NCBI GenBank assembly: GCA_016789845.1
Contig: JAEUQA010000086.1
Location: 1 to 64,000, forward strand
DNA from: Chromatiales bacterium
Lineage (GTDB): Bacteria; Pseudomonadota; Gammaproteobacteria; Steroidobacterales; GCA-2729495
Reading direction: 5' to 3'
DNA length: 64,000 nucleotides
In this document: one piece after another, positions 10,917-22,999 of the stretch
Layout of the letters: every line of letters begins with the position of its first letter
Position numbering within the stretch: the stretch's first letter is position 1
Translations under genes and position numbers: made by a program
Notes under the pieces: model-generated
What the model was told of the DNA's origin: nothing
Seen by the model: only the letters and a program-made list of their open reading frames with translations
Database searches by the model: none

Positions 10917-10950
10917 GGCCGGCCCGGAGATAATCCGGGCCGGCCTTGTC
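10917..10950. terminator. Bidirectional terminator after fusA
   Basis: A perfect 11-bp stem, GGCCGGCCCGG (10917-10927) against CCGGGCCGGCC (10935-10945), with a seven-base loop and TTGTCTATTC after it. A short A-rich run precedes it, so it may also act on the minus strand. It lies between fusA and the convergent MFS gene. Confidence 0.85.
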
Positions 10951-12188
10951 TATTCTGCGGGCCGTACTTTGCCCGCGCCAAACTCCGGGTACCTGCCCAG
11001 CCCCAGCAGCATCACCGCGCCACCGGTGAACAGCCCCATCGCCACGTACAGCATGGCATCGTAGTCGCCCGTCGTGTCGCGCACCCAGCCGTACACGGCG
11101 GGCGACACGGACGATGCCAGCCCGAAGGGCACGTACAGCATCCCGTAGATCCTGCCGTAGTGGGCCATGCCGAAGTACCGGCCGGCCAGGAAGGCGATCA
11201 GGTCCGTCTCGGCGCCGGTCGCGAGGCCGAGGACGACCGCCGACATCACGGCGAAACCCGCCGTGAGCCCGTCCCCCGCCAGCAGCCAGCAGGCCACAGC
11301 CGGGGCGCTCAGGAGCGGCAGCGTCACCAGCGGCGCCCAGAAGCGGTCCAGCAGGAAGCCGGTGCCCACGCGGCCTGCGAGGATCGCCAGGCCCTGGGTG
11401 CTGACGATGCCGGCCGCGGCGGTCAGCGTGAACCCGTGGCCCACGAGCATCTGCGCGAGGTGCACGAAGACACCGCCGTAGGCAAAGGCCACACAGAGGA
11501 CCGAGGCCCAGATCAGCCAGAAGCGGTAACCCCGGACGGCCTCCGCCAGGGTGATGCCGGGCAGGCCGCCGTCCACCGTCAGTTCGGCGGGCCGCTGCTC
11601 CGGCCGGGGCTCCCGGAACAGCAGCAGGCCGACGGGCAGGGCGACGAGCAGCGGCAGCAGGGCGAGGATCGGGAAGGTGGATCGCCAGCCGAAGTTCTGG
11701 ACGCTCCAGGCCGCCAGGGGCGGCACGAGGATGGCCGTCAGGCTGGTGCCGACCAGGGTGATACCCAGCGCCAGGCCCCGCCGCCGGAAGAACCAGAGGT
11801 TGATGCCGCGGGTCCAGGTGACCGGCGTGGAGCCAAAGCCAACGATGCCGACGACGAGCCACAGGAGCCAGTAGCCGACGAGCGATCCCGGGACCTGGGA
11901 CAGCATGGCGAAGGAGAGGCCAAACGCCAGCAGTGAGCACAGCGCCACCGGACGGACGCCAATGCGGTCGGCGAGCGCTCCGTACACGGGCGCCAGCAGG
12001 GAGCCGGCGATGCCGCAGATGGTGAGTCCGAGGCTCACGTCCCGGAAGGACCAGCCGAATTCGTCGTGGATCGGCCCCATGATGAAGCCGATCGTGTTGT
12101 AGGGGATGGGGGAGGCGCCGCAGGCGACGCCGACCATGGCGGCGACGACGACTTTCCAGCCGAGGGTGAACTCGGAACGGGGGCGCAT
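10950..12188 (-). CDS. MFS transporter (monocarboxylate/oxalate-formate antiporter-like)
   Basis: A 412-residue major facilitator with twelve predicted membrane segments and the loop motif ADRIGVRP near residue 70. Its opening segment (GWKVVVAAMVGVACG) and overall pattern resemble MFS carriers of small carboxylates. The start is the ATG at 12188. It is the last gene of a run with UbiD and a nitrilase homologue, so it may import or export the acid handled by UbiD. The substrate is inferred from context only. It is not closely similar to the MFS gene at 474-1757. Confidence 0.85.
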   Translation of the reverse strand: MRPRSEFTLGWKVVVAAMVGVACGASPIPYNTIGFIMGPIHDEFGWSFRDVSLGLTICGIAGSLLAPVYGALADRIGVRPVALCSLLAFGLSFAMLSQVPGSLVGYWLLWLVVGIVGFGSTPVTWTRGINLWFFRRRGLALGITLVGTSLTAILVPPLAAWSVQNFGWRSTFPILALLPLLVALPVGLLLFREPRPEQRPAELTVDGGLPGITLAEAVRGYRFWLIWASVLCVAFAYGGVFVHLAQMLVGHGFTLTAAAGIVSTQGLAILAGRVGTGFLLDRFWAPLVTLPLLSAPAVACWLLAGDGLTAGFAVMSAVVLGLATGAETDLIAFLAGRYFGMAHYGRIYGMLYVPFGLASSVSPAVYGWVRDTTGDYDAMLYVAMGLFTGGAVMLLGLGRYPEFGAGKVRPAE

Positions 12189-12194
12189 GGGAGT

Positions 12195-12218
12195 GGTCGC
12201 GACGGAAGCCGCTCCTAC
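12195..12218 (-). repeat. REP-like palindrome copy 4
   Basis: On the minus strand: GTAGGAGC, then GCGGC-TTCC-GTCGC with one imperfect pair, then GACC. The TAG is the stop codon of the nitrilase homologue, making this the third copy in the window to supply a stop codon. Confidence 0.7.
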
Positions 12219-13264
12219 CGGGACTTGGGCGTGAAGCTGCCGCGGGCGATCAGGCCCTGCACTGCTTCGTCGAAGACCTGCTCCGTCCCCGCATCGTCCA
12301 TCGCCGGCAGGTTCTTCGGCCAGATGGCCTGGTCGTAGATCTTCCGGTAGATCTCGGTTCGCAGGTAGGGCAGCCAGTTCTGGAAGCGGGCCTTCTCGCG
12401 GTAGTTCCGCAGCGCCTCGATGTTGACCTCGCTGGCGACGTAGCAGTCGTCCACCACGCTGCTCTGGGCGAGGACCTCGCCCTTGTAGCCGACGATCATC
12501 GACTTGCCGCCCAGGGCGCCGCCGATGACGGTGGGCGGGTTGCCGGGCATGAGCAGCGCGCCGCAGTTGGGGGCGATCATGTAGGCGGTGTTGTCCGCGG
12601 CCCGGGCCCGGTTCTGCACGTCCCAGATTTCCCGGGAAACCCAGGGCTCCGGCAGGGACGCCCGGTAGAGGATCTCCGCGCCGTTGAGGGCGAAGCCCCG
12701 GTAGCTCTCCGGGAACGAGCCCTCCACGCCAACGCTGCCGCCGATGTTGCCGATCTCGGTCCGGGCGACGGGGAAGAAGGTGTCGAGGGTGTCGCCGTGG
12801 GTCCGGACCCACTGGTCGTAGACGTCGTGGGGCGTCGTGGAGTGCTCGACGAAGAGCACCACGTTCTTCCTGTGCCGGTAGACGATCTTGCCCTGGGGAT
12901 CGACCAGGAACACGGTGTTGAAGAAGCGGTCCGGATACTCGGGCAGCTTCTCCTTGAGCTGGGCCAGGATGAAGACACCGTGCTGCCTGGCCTTGGTGCC
13001 CAGCATTTCCGTTTCCCAGCCGGGGATTTCCGCCGCCATCGTGGCGGTGTACTCGGCGGAGGAGAGGTGGAGGATCTCGTCGGCGAAGCCCTGGATGCAG
13101 CCCTCGCCCAGGGCGATCAGGCGCACCGGCAGCTCGAGCGAGCAGATGTGGCACACCAGGTCCACCATGTTCCCGATGTGGGCCAGGTTCTTCTCCACCT
13201 CGCTCCGCTTCGCGCAGTGGCGGACGGTGGTCTGCAGGGCGACGGCGATGTAGGGATCGATCAT
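12215..13264 (-). CDS. Nitrilase-superfamily protein lacking the catalytic Cys
   Basis: A 349-residue paralogue of the nitrilase at 3716-4852. Glu54 (LGEGC) and Lys133 (YRHRK) are kept at the same residue numbers, but the nucleophile position is glycine: the segment reads GGSVGVEG where the paralogue has GTLICAEG. The Gly codon is GGC, one base from TGC. Without the cysteine the normal thioimidate/acyl-enzyme chemistry cannot occur, so it is likely a binding protein, a subunit partner or an enzyme of altered mechanism. The start ATG overlaps the UbiD stop by one base (TGATG). The rest of the fold appears intact, so this is not an obviously decaying gene. Confidence 0.85.
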   Translation of the reverse strand: MIDPYIAVALQTTVRHCAKRSEVEKNLAHIGNMVDLVCHICSLELPVRLIALGEGCIQGFADEILHLSSAEYTATMAAEIPGWETEMLGTKARQHGVFILAQLKEKLPEYPDRFFNTVFLVDPQGKIVYRHRKNVVLFVEHSTTPHDVYDQWVRTHGDTLDTFFPVARTEIGNIGGSVGVEGSFPESYRGFALNGAEILYRASLPEPWVSREIWDVQNRARAADNTAYMIAPNCGALLMPGNPPTVIGGALGGKSMIVGYKGEVLAQSSVVDDCYVASEVNIEALRNYREKARFQNWLPYLRTEIYRKIYDQAIWPKNLPAMDDAGTEQVFDEAVQGLIARGSFTPKSR

Positions 13265-14709
13265 CAGGCAGCCGTCTTCCTGCTGAGGTAGTCGGCGAGC
13301 TTCACCTTGTCGGCGCCGGGGATGACGGGCCGCTGGAGCTTCTCCCGGTCCTCCATGTCCATCGTCGCATCCACGGCGAGGCGCAGGGAGCCCTTGCCGT
13401 CCTTCGCGCAGCGCTCCAGTTCCCAGCTCTCCACGTCGGGGATCACGCGGAACTTGCCGGCAGCGGCGATGCGGGTCCAGATGGCCCACTCCACGTCGTT
13501 CAGGTCGTGCACGTTGACGTCGTCGTCCACCACCACGATGCGCTTCGTGATGTGGCTGACGGGGAAGAAGCCCCCCGCAGCTTTAAAGGCCGCCTCCATG
13601 AGGGCCATGGGCTCGGCGTCGTTCTGCTTGCGGATGGAGATGACGATATGGGCCATGGAGCCGAACTTCGGGTCCAGGTACACGTTGATGTCCCTGATGG
13701 CCGGCAGCTGACTGCGCAGCGCGCCGGCCAGCGCGCGCTGGATGGCGAAGGTGGCGATCGACCCCAGCGTGTTGTGCTCCGGGTTCTTGCCGGCGAGGAT
13801 CGAGTAGAACATCGCGTCGCGGCGGTGGGTGATGGCCGTGACCTCCGTGACCGGGGCAGTCTCGGGGCCGTACTGGCCGGCGAACTCCCCCAGCGTGTTC
13901 TCGATCTTCCGCGAGAAGTCCACGCGGCCCTCGATGATCATCTCCGCGTTGGCGGGTACGAGGAGGTCGCTGGTCTCGCACTTCACCAGGTCGATGGCCT
14001 TGCCCTGCAGGGCGCCGGCCAGGTCCAGTTCCGACTGGTCTGGCGGGAGCTTGCAGGAGGCGGCCATCTGCAGTGCCGGCTCCACGCCGAGGGCCAGGGC
14101 AATGGGCATGGGCTCGCCGGTCTTTTCGGCATGCTGGTAGAACTTGCGCAGGTCAGAGAGCGAACTGGCATTCACCGCCACGATGTTCCTGCCGAGGATC
14201 AGCGTGCGATAGACGCCCACATTGAGTTTCCCCGTGCGGGGATTGCGGGAGACGCCGACGGCAGCCGTGATGAAAGCGCCACTGTCCAGTTCAAAGACGG
14301 TCGGCACCGGCAGGTCGGCGAGATTGATGTCGGCGCCGGTGCAGAGAACTTCCTTCACCGGTCCCGACTTCACCTCCCGTGGCCCGATGCCAGCGGCCTT
14401 GGCCTTCTCGAAGCGTACGTCCAGGTCCTGGGCGGTGAACGGCTCGCCCGGCTTGCTGCCGAGGGCCCAGCCGTAGCATTCCATCCGGTTCAGTACGCCC
14501 CCGATGACGGGGAACCTGGCGCCCTTCACGTTCTCGAAGAGGAAGGCCTTCCGCTCCCGCTCGATGTGCTCCATGACCGCCGGCATCTCGAACTTCGGGT
14601 CGACCGGCCGGCTGATGCGGTAGAGCTCCCCGCGCTCCTCGAGAATCTTCACCAGGCCTCTGAAGTCGTGCACGGGGTCGTCTCCTGCCATTGCGGTACG
14701 CCCGGGCAT
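13264..14709 (-). CDS. UbiD family decarboxylase (copy 1)
   Basis: A 481-residue UbiD-family enzyme. These use prenylated FMN and Mn/K ions to decarboxylate, or carboxylate, aromatic and unsaturated acids. The catalytic E-R-E set is visible as Arg168 (VGVYR), Glu270 and Glu275 (IENTLGE). The prFMN is made by UbiX, which is not in this window. It is the first gene of an operon with the nitrilase homologue and an MFS transporter, which argues for catabolism rather than ubiquinone synthesis. An in-frame ATG six codons downstream is an alternative start. It is only a distant relative of the UbiD at 45939-47423. Confidence 0.85.
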   Translation of the reverse strand: MPGRTAMAGDDPVHDFRGLVKILEERGELYRISRPVDPKFEMPAVMEHIERERKAFLFENVKGARFPVIGGVLNRMECYGWALGSKPGEPFTAQDLDVRFEKAKAAGIGPREVKSGPVKEVLCTGADINLADLPVPTVFELDSGAFITAAVGVSRNPRTGKLNVGVYRTLILGRNIVAVNASSLSDLRKFYQHAEKTGEPMPIALALGVEPALQMAASCKLPPDQSELDLAGALQGKAIDLVKCETSDLLVPANAEMIIEGRVDFSRKIENTLGEFAGQYGPETAPVTEVTAITHRRDAMFYSILAGKNPEHNTLGSIATFAIQRALAGALRSQLPAIRDINVYLDPKFGSMAHIVISIRKQNDAEPMALMEAAFKAAGGFFPVSHITKRIVVVDDDVNVHDLNDVEWAIWTRIAAAGKFRVIPDVESWELERCAKDGKGSLRLAVDATMDMEDREKLQRPVIPGADKVKLADYLSRKTAA

Positions 14710-14771
14710 TGTACGGGGCGTGGCAGGGGCGGCGGCAGCCCCGGAGGGGCGCGTCCGCAGGCCGGGCTGGA

Positions 14772-18539
<3,768 letters not shown>

Positions 18540-18671
18540 GGGGCGGGGTTCGCCCAGGAACGTCCTGCTCGCGGCGCGAAGCCGGGGACCGGCAACGCCC
18601 GGCTTGTGGGCCGTGGCGGCCACCGGGTGCCCCGGCTATAGTGGCCGCGGGGGTACAGGGGGAGGTTCGCC

Positions 18672-20648
18672 ATGCGCAGGCTGTTCGCCTGGGGGGTGCT
18701 CGTCGTGTCCGCGACTGCCGCGGCGGAGGTGCCGCGGAAGATCCCCGTGAGCGAGATCTTCGCCAATCCCGTGCTCTCGGCGCCGGAGCTCTCCGACGAC
18801 GGCAGGACTTTCGCCTACATCCACTCGAAGGGCGACCTGCAGATCATCTTCTCCCGCGCCGTCGCCGGCGGCGACCCGGTGGCGCTCGCCAAGATCGAGG
18901 ACCCGGAGACCCGCCTCGCCTGGCTCGAGTGGGCCAACAGCGAGCGGCTGTTCATCAGCGGCCAGGCGCGCAACCTCGCGGCCGTTGGGATCCGGCCGCG
19001 GACGACGCGGCTGTTCGGCGTGGACCGCGACGGCAGGAACTTCAACTGGCTCGGCAAGACCTGGGACCTCTACGGCCAGTTGCAGCTGCCGGTGTCCTAC
19101 CAGGACCAGATCGTGCACTGGACGCCCGACGACCCAGCCACCGTCCTGGTCCAGTACTGGGCGCCCTACGACAGCTCGCCGAGCGTGCGCCGCATGGATG
19201 TGCGCACCGGCCGCCTGGGCATGGTGCAGCCGCGCCAGAACGGCGTCCGCAGCTGGTACGCCGATCGCACGGGCGCAATACGCGCGGGGGAGGCGTCGGA
19301 GAGGGACGGCTACCAACTCTGGGTGCGCACCGGCGCGAAGGGCGAGTTCGTGAAGGTCATCGACCGGCCGGCCTTCGGCCCGGACCAGGTGCGCTTCGCC
19401 GGCTTCCACCCGGATCCTGCGCGGCTGTATGTCATCGACGTCCACGACGGGCGCGATGCGATCTTCGAGTTCGACGTCGCGGGCGCGCAGCGCGGTGCGC
19501 TGGTGTTCGCGCACCCCGAGGTTGACGTGGACGGCGTCCAGCGCGACCCGGGCCCGGACCGGCGCGTGGTCGGCGCGCGCTACACGGTGGACCGGCCGGA
19601 GATTCACTTCTTCGATCCGGCAGCCGAGTCGGAGCACAAGGCCCTGCGCCGAGCCCTGGAGAAGGAGTTCGGTGCCCCGGTGTTCCACGAGGCCGTGAGC
19701 GTCTCGGCCAACGGCGCGCAGCAGATCCTGGAGGTCGCGTCCGAGACTCAGCCGCCGGTCTACTACTTCTACGACCGCGAGCGGCGGGAGCTCACGCACC
19801 TGCTGGACCAGCGCCCGGAGATCAAGGCGCGGGACATGGCCCAGACGAAGCGCGTCACCTACGCCGCGCGCGACGGACTGAAGATCCCCGCGTACCTGAC
19901 GCTGCCCGTGGGGCGTGAGCCGCGCAACCTGCCCGCCATCGCGCTCGTGCACGGCGGCCCCTGGTCGCGGGACATGATCCGGTGGGATCCGGAGGTCCAG
20001 CTGCTCGCCAACCGCGGGTTTGCGGTGCTGCAGATGAACTTCCGTGGCTCCTCCGGCCTCGGCGATGCGCACCTGCGTGCCGGCTACCGCGAGTGGGGCC
20101 AGAAGATCCAGGACGACATCACCGACGGCGTGAAGTGGCTCATCGCCGAGGGCATCGCCGACCCGGACCGCATCGGCATCACCGGCGGCAGCTACGGCGG
20201 GTACGCGACGCTGGTGGGGCTGGTGAAGACGCCCGAGCTCTATCGCGCCGGTGCAGCCTACGCCTCGGTTACGGACATCGAGTTCCTCATCTCCGACGAC
20301 AGGTGGTACGACTGGGGCGTTGCCTGGCACGAGACGATGGTGGGCGGCGGCCGCGACGACCGCGCGCGGCTGCGCCAGAGCTCGCCGCTGCGGCGCGCCG
20401 CCGAGATCCGCGTGCCGGTGCTGCTCGGCCATGGCGAGGACGACCAGCGTGTGCACGTGCGCCAGTCGCGGCGCATGGCGGAGGCGCTGAAGAAGGCGGG
20501 CAAGCCGGTGGAGTACCTGGAGTTCCCGGACGAGGTCCACGGGTTCCTGCTCGAGGTGAACCGCGTCCGCTGGTACGAGCGGCTCGCCGCGTTCTTCGAG
20601 GAACACCTGGCGGCGCGCGCGGCGGCGCAGGCGGCCGTGGCCGACTGA
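18672..20648 (+). CDS. Exported S9 family prolyl oligopeptidase-like peptidase
   Basis: A 658-residue protein with a short signal peptide (residues 1-19, ending ATAAAE), an N-terminal beta-propeller region (about 25-400), and a C-terminal alpha/beta-hydrolase domain. The nucleophile elbow is GGSYGGYATL, the acid is in HGEDDQRVH and the His is in DEVHGF, giving a full Ser-Asp-His triad. S9 enzymes cleave short peptides; export suggests a periplasmic role in peptide use. The ATG is preceded by GGGGGAGG. It is monocistronic and convergent with the thioredoxin-like gene. Confidence 0.9.
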   Translation: MRRLFAWGVLVVSATAAAEVPRKIPVSEIFANPVLSAPELSDDGRTFAYIHSKGDLQIIFSRAVAGGDPVALAKIEDPETRLAWLEWANSERLFISGQARNLAAVGIRPRTTRLFGVDRDGRNFNWLGKTWDLYGQLQLPVSYQDQIVHWTPDDPATVLVQYWAPYDSSPSVRRMDVRTGRLGMVQPRQNGVRSWYADRTGAIRAGEASERDGYQLWVRTGAKGEFVKVIDRPAFGPDQVRFAGFHPDPARLYVIDVHDGRDAIFEFDVAGAQRGALVFAHPEVDVDGVQRDPGPDRRVVGARYTVDRPEIHFFDPAAESEHKALRRALEKEFGAPVFHEAVSVSANGAQQILEVASETQPPVYYFYDRERRELTHLLDQRPEIKARDMAQTKRVTYAARDGLKIPAYLTLPVGREPRNLPAIALVHGGPWSRDMIRWDPEVQLLANRGFAVLQMNFRGSSGLGDAHLRAGYREWGQKIQDDITDGVKWLIAEGIADPDRIGITGGSYGGYATLVGLVKTPELYRAGAAYASVTDIEFLISDDRWYDWGVAWHETMVGGGRDDRARLRQSSPLRRAAEIRVPVLLGHGEDDQRVHVRQSRRMAEALKKAGKPVEYLEFPDEVHGFLLEVNRVRWYERLAAFFEEHLAARAAAQAAVAD

Positions 20649-20677
20649 AGGACCCGGCTACGGCCCGCACCGGCAAA

Positions 20678-21331
20678 TTATCGCGTGGTCGCTGCCTTGG
20701 CCGTCTGCTCGGCCAGGACCACGATCTCGGCCAGCGCATCGGACCCGCGGTTCCAGTCGTACCAGGACAACTTCCGTTCCAGCCGCTCGTCGTCGCTGAT
20801 CTGGCCGGTCATCCCGAGAAACCACCATTGCAGTGACGCAGGACGCTCCACCCAGGCCGCCACTTCCCGGTCGCCGCGCAGGAGGATCACGGTCGGCGTG
20901 GACGCCCGGCCGTCCGGCGTGCGGTGCGCCTCCATGACTGCCTTGCCGGTCCTGAAATCGACCACGCGCAGTTCGATGCCGGCCCGGGAGGCGAGCTGCG
21001 CGATATAGGGGACGCTGTGCACCGAGTCACCGCACCAGTCGGCCGTGACAACCAGGAGCCGCAGGCCGTCGCCAGCCCGCTTGAAGCGCTCAACGAGGCC
21101 CGGGGGTACCTCGCGCCCCGCATTCTTCAGCCAGGTCTCCCGCTGCGCGCGGGTGCCGGACAGGAACTGGTCCCAGGACATCCCCCCGGAGTAGACGGCC
21201 GCTGAACCCGCCAGCGCGGCCGGCTGTGGCGGGTCATCCGCCGCAACTGCAGGGGCTGCCAGCGTAGCCAGCAACAGGATTCCGGCGAGGACGCCGCTTA
21301 TCCGGACTTTCAGGCTGGACTTGTCGTTCAT
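20678..21331 (-). CDS. Exported thioredoxin-like protein with a single active-site Cys
   Basis: A 217-residue protein with a signal peptide (about residues 1-31, ending AVAAD). The C-terminal two-thirds has a thioredoxin-like fold pattern: LLVVTADWCGDS, later a cis-Pro region STPTVILL. The usual CxxC is CGDS, so only one redox cysteine remains. Cytoplasmic relatives with the WCGDS motif exist as uncharacterised thioredoxin-family proteins. It may act as a monothiol reductase or not in redox at all. The start at 21331 has GGAAACGGA just upstream. It lies downstream of the esterase lipoprotein gene on the same strand. Confidence 0.7.
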   Translation of the reverse strand: MNDKSSLKVRISGVLAGILLLATLAAPAVAADDPPQPAALAGSAAVYSGGMSWDQFLSGTRAQRETWLKNAGREVPPGLVERFKRAGDGLRLLVVTADWCGDSVHSVPYIAQLASRAGIELRVVDFRTGKAVMEAHRTPDGRASTPTVILLRGDREVAAWVERPASLQWWFLGMTGQISDDERLERKLSWYDWNRGSDALAEIVVLAEQTAKAATTR

Positions 21332-21398
21332 TCCGTTTCCCCGATGCGCGCATTCGCTGGCGCGAGACAATAGCAGAGTATCAGCCCGGTCCTGGCGC

Positions 21399-22949
21399 TC
21401 AGAACGTCGTCTGCACCGGTTCCAGCGTCAGCGGCACCGGGACGACGACTGGCGTGGACCGGTCGGTGAGGCTGACGTCGATCAGCGCCGTCTGGTCCAC
21501 CCCCGATGCCGGTATCGGGAAGCTGCCGCCTTCCACGTAGATGGCGATATCCAGGGTGTACTCGCCCGGGAAGGTTACGTTGTCCGGGTACTGGATCGGG
21601 ATCTGGTAGCTGCGCTCATCGCCGGCCGATGCGGAGGGGGCGAAGTTCAGGTTCAGGAAGGCGAGGGGTGCGCCGTCGATGGGTTGCCGGGTGCCAACCT
21701 CATAGAGGACGGCGGCGCCCTTCAGCGGCGTGGCTATCCCGCCGGGGAAGACCAGCGTGAACGAGAGCGTGGTATCGGCGGTGCCCAGGGCCTTTGCATT
21801 GCCGCCACCGTCGGGCGCCGCATCGCGCGGCGGCAGGGCCGTGAGTCCCTGGAAGAAGCTCCAGATCGCCTCGTTCGCGAAGGTCGGCCAGGCATGCGCC
21901 GTGACGCCATCGCCTTCCTGGTGCAGGCACCACTCCACCGGGTAGTCCGAGACCAGGCCCAGGGGCACGCTGCTGGTGCACGGGGCAACGGCCCCCGGCT
22001 GGGCCGTGCTCACGGCGAAGCCGTTGTACAGCACCCAGAAGCGCCGGGCCAGCCGCGCGATGTCCACCGGCACCAGCGAATCCTTCTGGCCCTGGACCTG
22101 CAGCACTGCGACTGACCCGACGCAGGTGCTCGTGGTGAGCCCGCCAGCCACGGGGGCAATGGCCCGGATGCGATTGCCGTAGCGGCAGCCGATCTCGTGG
22201 CTGAGTCCGCCACCGCTGCTGTGCCCGGTGAGGAAGATCCGGTTGGCGTCAAAGGTGACGTTCGCCGGGAGCTGCGCCAGCAGATCCTCGAACATCTGGA
22301 AGTCGCGGGCGAAGTCCCACTGTTTCGTGCCGGCCCCGTTGGGCAGCGCGTCGGGATAGACGAGGATCGCACCCCCGTCCACCGTATCCCGCAGCCGGTA
22401 GTAGTCGAACCAGGCCTGGTGGCTGCCGCCCGTGCCGTGATAGGCAATGATGAGGGGCTTCGGGGCCTCGTCGGCGTCGTAGTCGGCGGGGAGGTCCAGG
22501 TAATAGGCGCGATCCACGCCCCCGGAGACCATGGCCTTCAGTCCCGGCTGTAGTGGGCCCGTTTGCCCGGTGGCGTCAGCGGGGCTGCCAAGATTGCCCG
22601 CCTGGTCGGTGGCGCGGACGCGGTAGCGATAGCGCGCGCTGCCCTTGAGGCCCGTGTCGCTGTAGCTGGTGGCCGTGCCGGGCAGCGAGGCGATCTGGAC
22701 GTAACTGCTGCACGCCGGTCCCTGGCAACGCTCGATGAGGTAGCCGCCGACGCCGGTGTCGTCGTCGGCCGGTGTCCAGGCGAGGTCGATCCCGCTGTCG
22801 CTGACCGTGGTGGCAGCCAGGGCTCCCGGTGCCGTCGGCGGCGTGGTATCCGCGGCGGGTGCCCCGCCGGTGCTGTCGCTGTCCCAGGGACAGCCGGCGA
22901 GCAGGAAGCACGCGGCAAGCAGTCCAGTCAGGCGGAAGTCTTTTGTCAT
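21399..22949 (-). CDS. Lipoprotein esterase: FN3 plus PHB-depolymerase-like domain
   Basis: A 516-residue lipoprotein with lipobox LLAGC at about residues 16-20. A fibronectin type III domain (about 40-135) is followed by an alpha/beta-hydrolase domain of the poly(3-hydroxybutyrate) depolymerase/LpqC type: oxyanion region YHGTGGSH, nucleophile elbow GHSSGGGL, acid in GQKDSLVPV and His in GVTAHAW. A further beta-rich C-terminal domain (about 400-516) has no clear match. Outer-membrane anchoring is expected. Likely substrates are polyesters or acylated sugars. The gene lies 50 bases downstream of the photolyase gene; a functional link is not obvious. Confidence 0.8.
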   Translation of the reverse strand: MTKDFRLTGLLAACFLLAGCPWDSDSTGGAPAADTTPPTAPGALAATTVSDSGIDLAWTPADDDTGVGGYLIERCQGPACSSYVQIASLPGTATSYSDTGLKGSARYRYRVRATDQAGNLGSPADATGQTGPLQPGLKAMVSGGVDRAYYLDLPADYDADEAPKPLIIAYHGTGGSHQAWFDYYRLRDTVDGGAILVYPDALPNGAGTKQWDFARDFQMFEDLLAQLPANVTFDANRIFLTGHSSGGGLSHEIGCRYGNRIRAIAPVAGGLTTSTCVGSVAVLQVQGQKDSLVPVDIARLARRFWVLYNGFAVSTAQPGAVAPCTSSVPLGLVSDYPVEWCLHQEGDGVTAHAWPTFANEAIWSFFQGLTALPPRDAAPDGGGNAKALGTADTTLSFTLVFPGGIATPLKGAAVLYEVGTRQPIDGAPLAFLNLNFAPSASAGDERSYQIPIQYPDNVTFPGEYTLDIAIYVEGGSFPIPASGVDQTALIDVSLTDRSTPVVVPVPLTLEPVQTTF

Positions 22950-22999
22950 GCGCCATTCCCCGTACCCGCGGGCGCCAGTGCGAGCCGGCTGCCCGTGAC

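Noticed and set aside
18540..18671. Terminator after ilvC (GGGCG-GGGTT-CGCCC)
   Set aside because: Only a 5-bp stem without a T-tract; not enough to call.
18636..20606. Long minus-strand open frame opposite the S9 peptidase gene
   Set aside because: Composition is that of an antisense shadow and the plus-strand gene has a full catalytic triad and ribosome-binding site.
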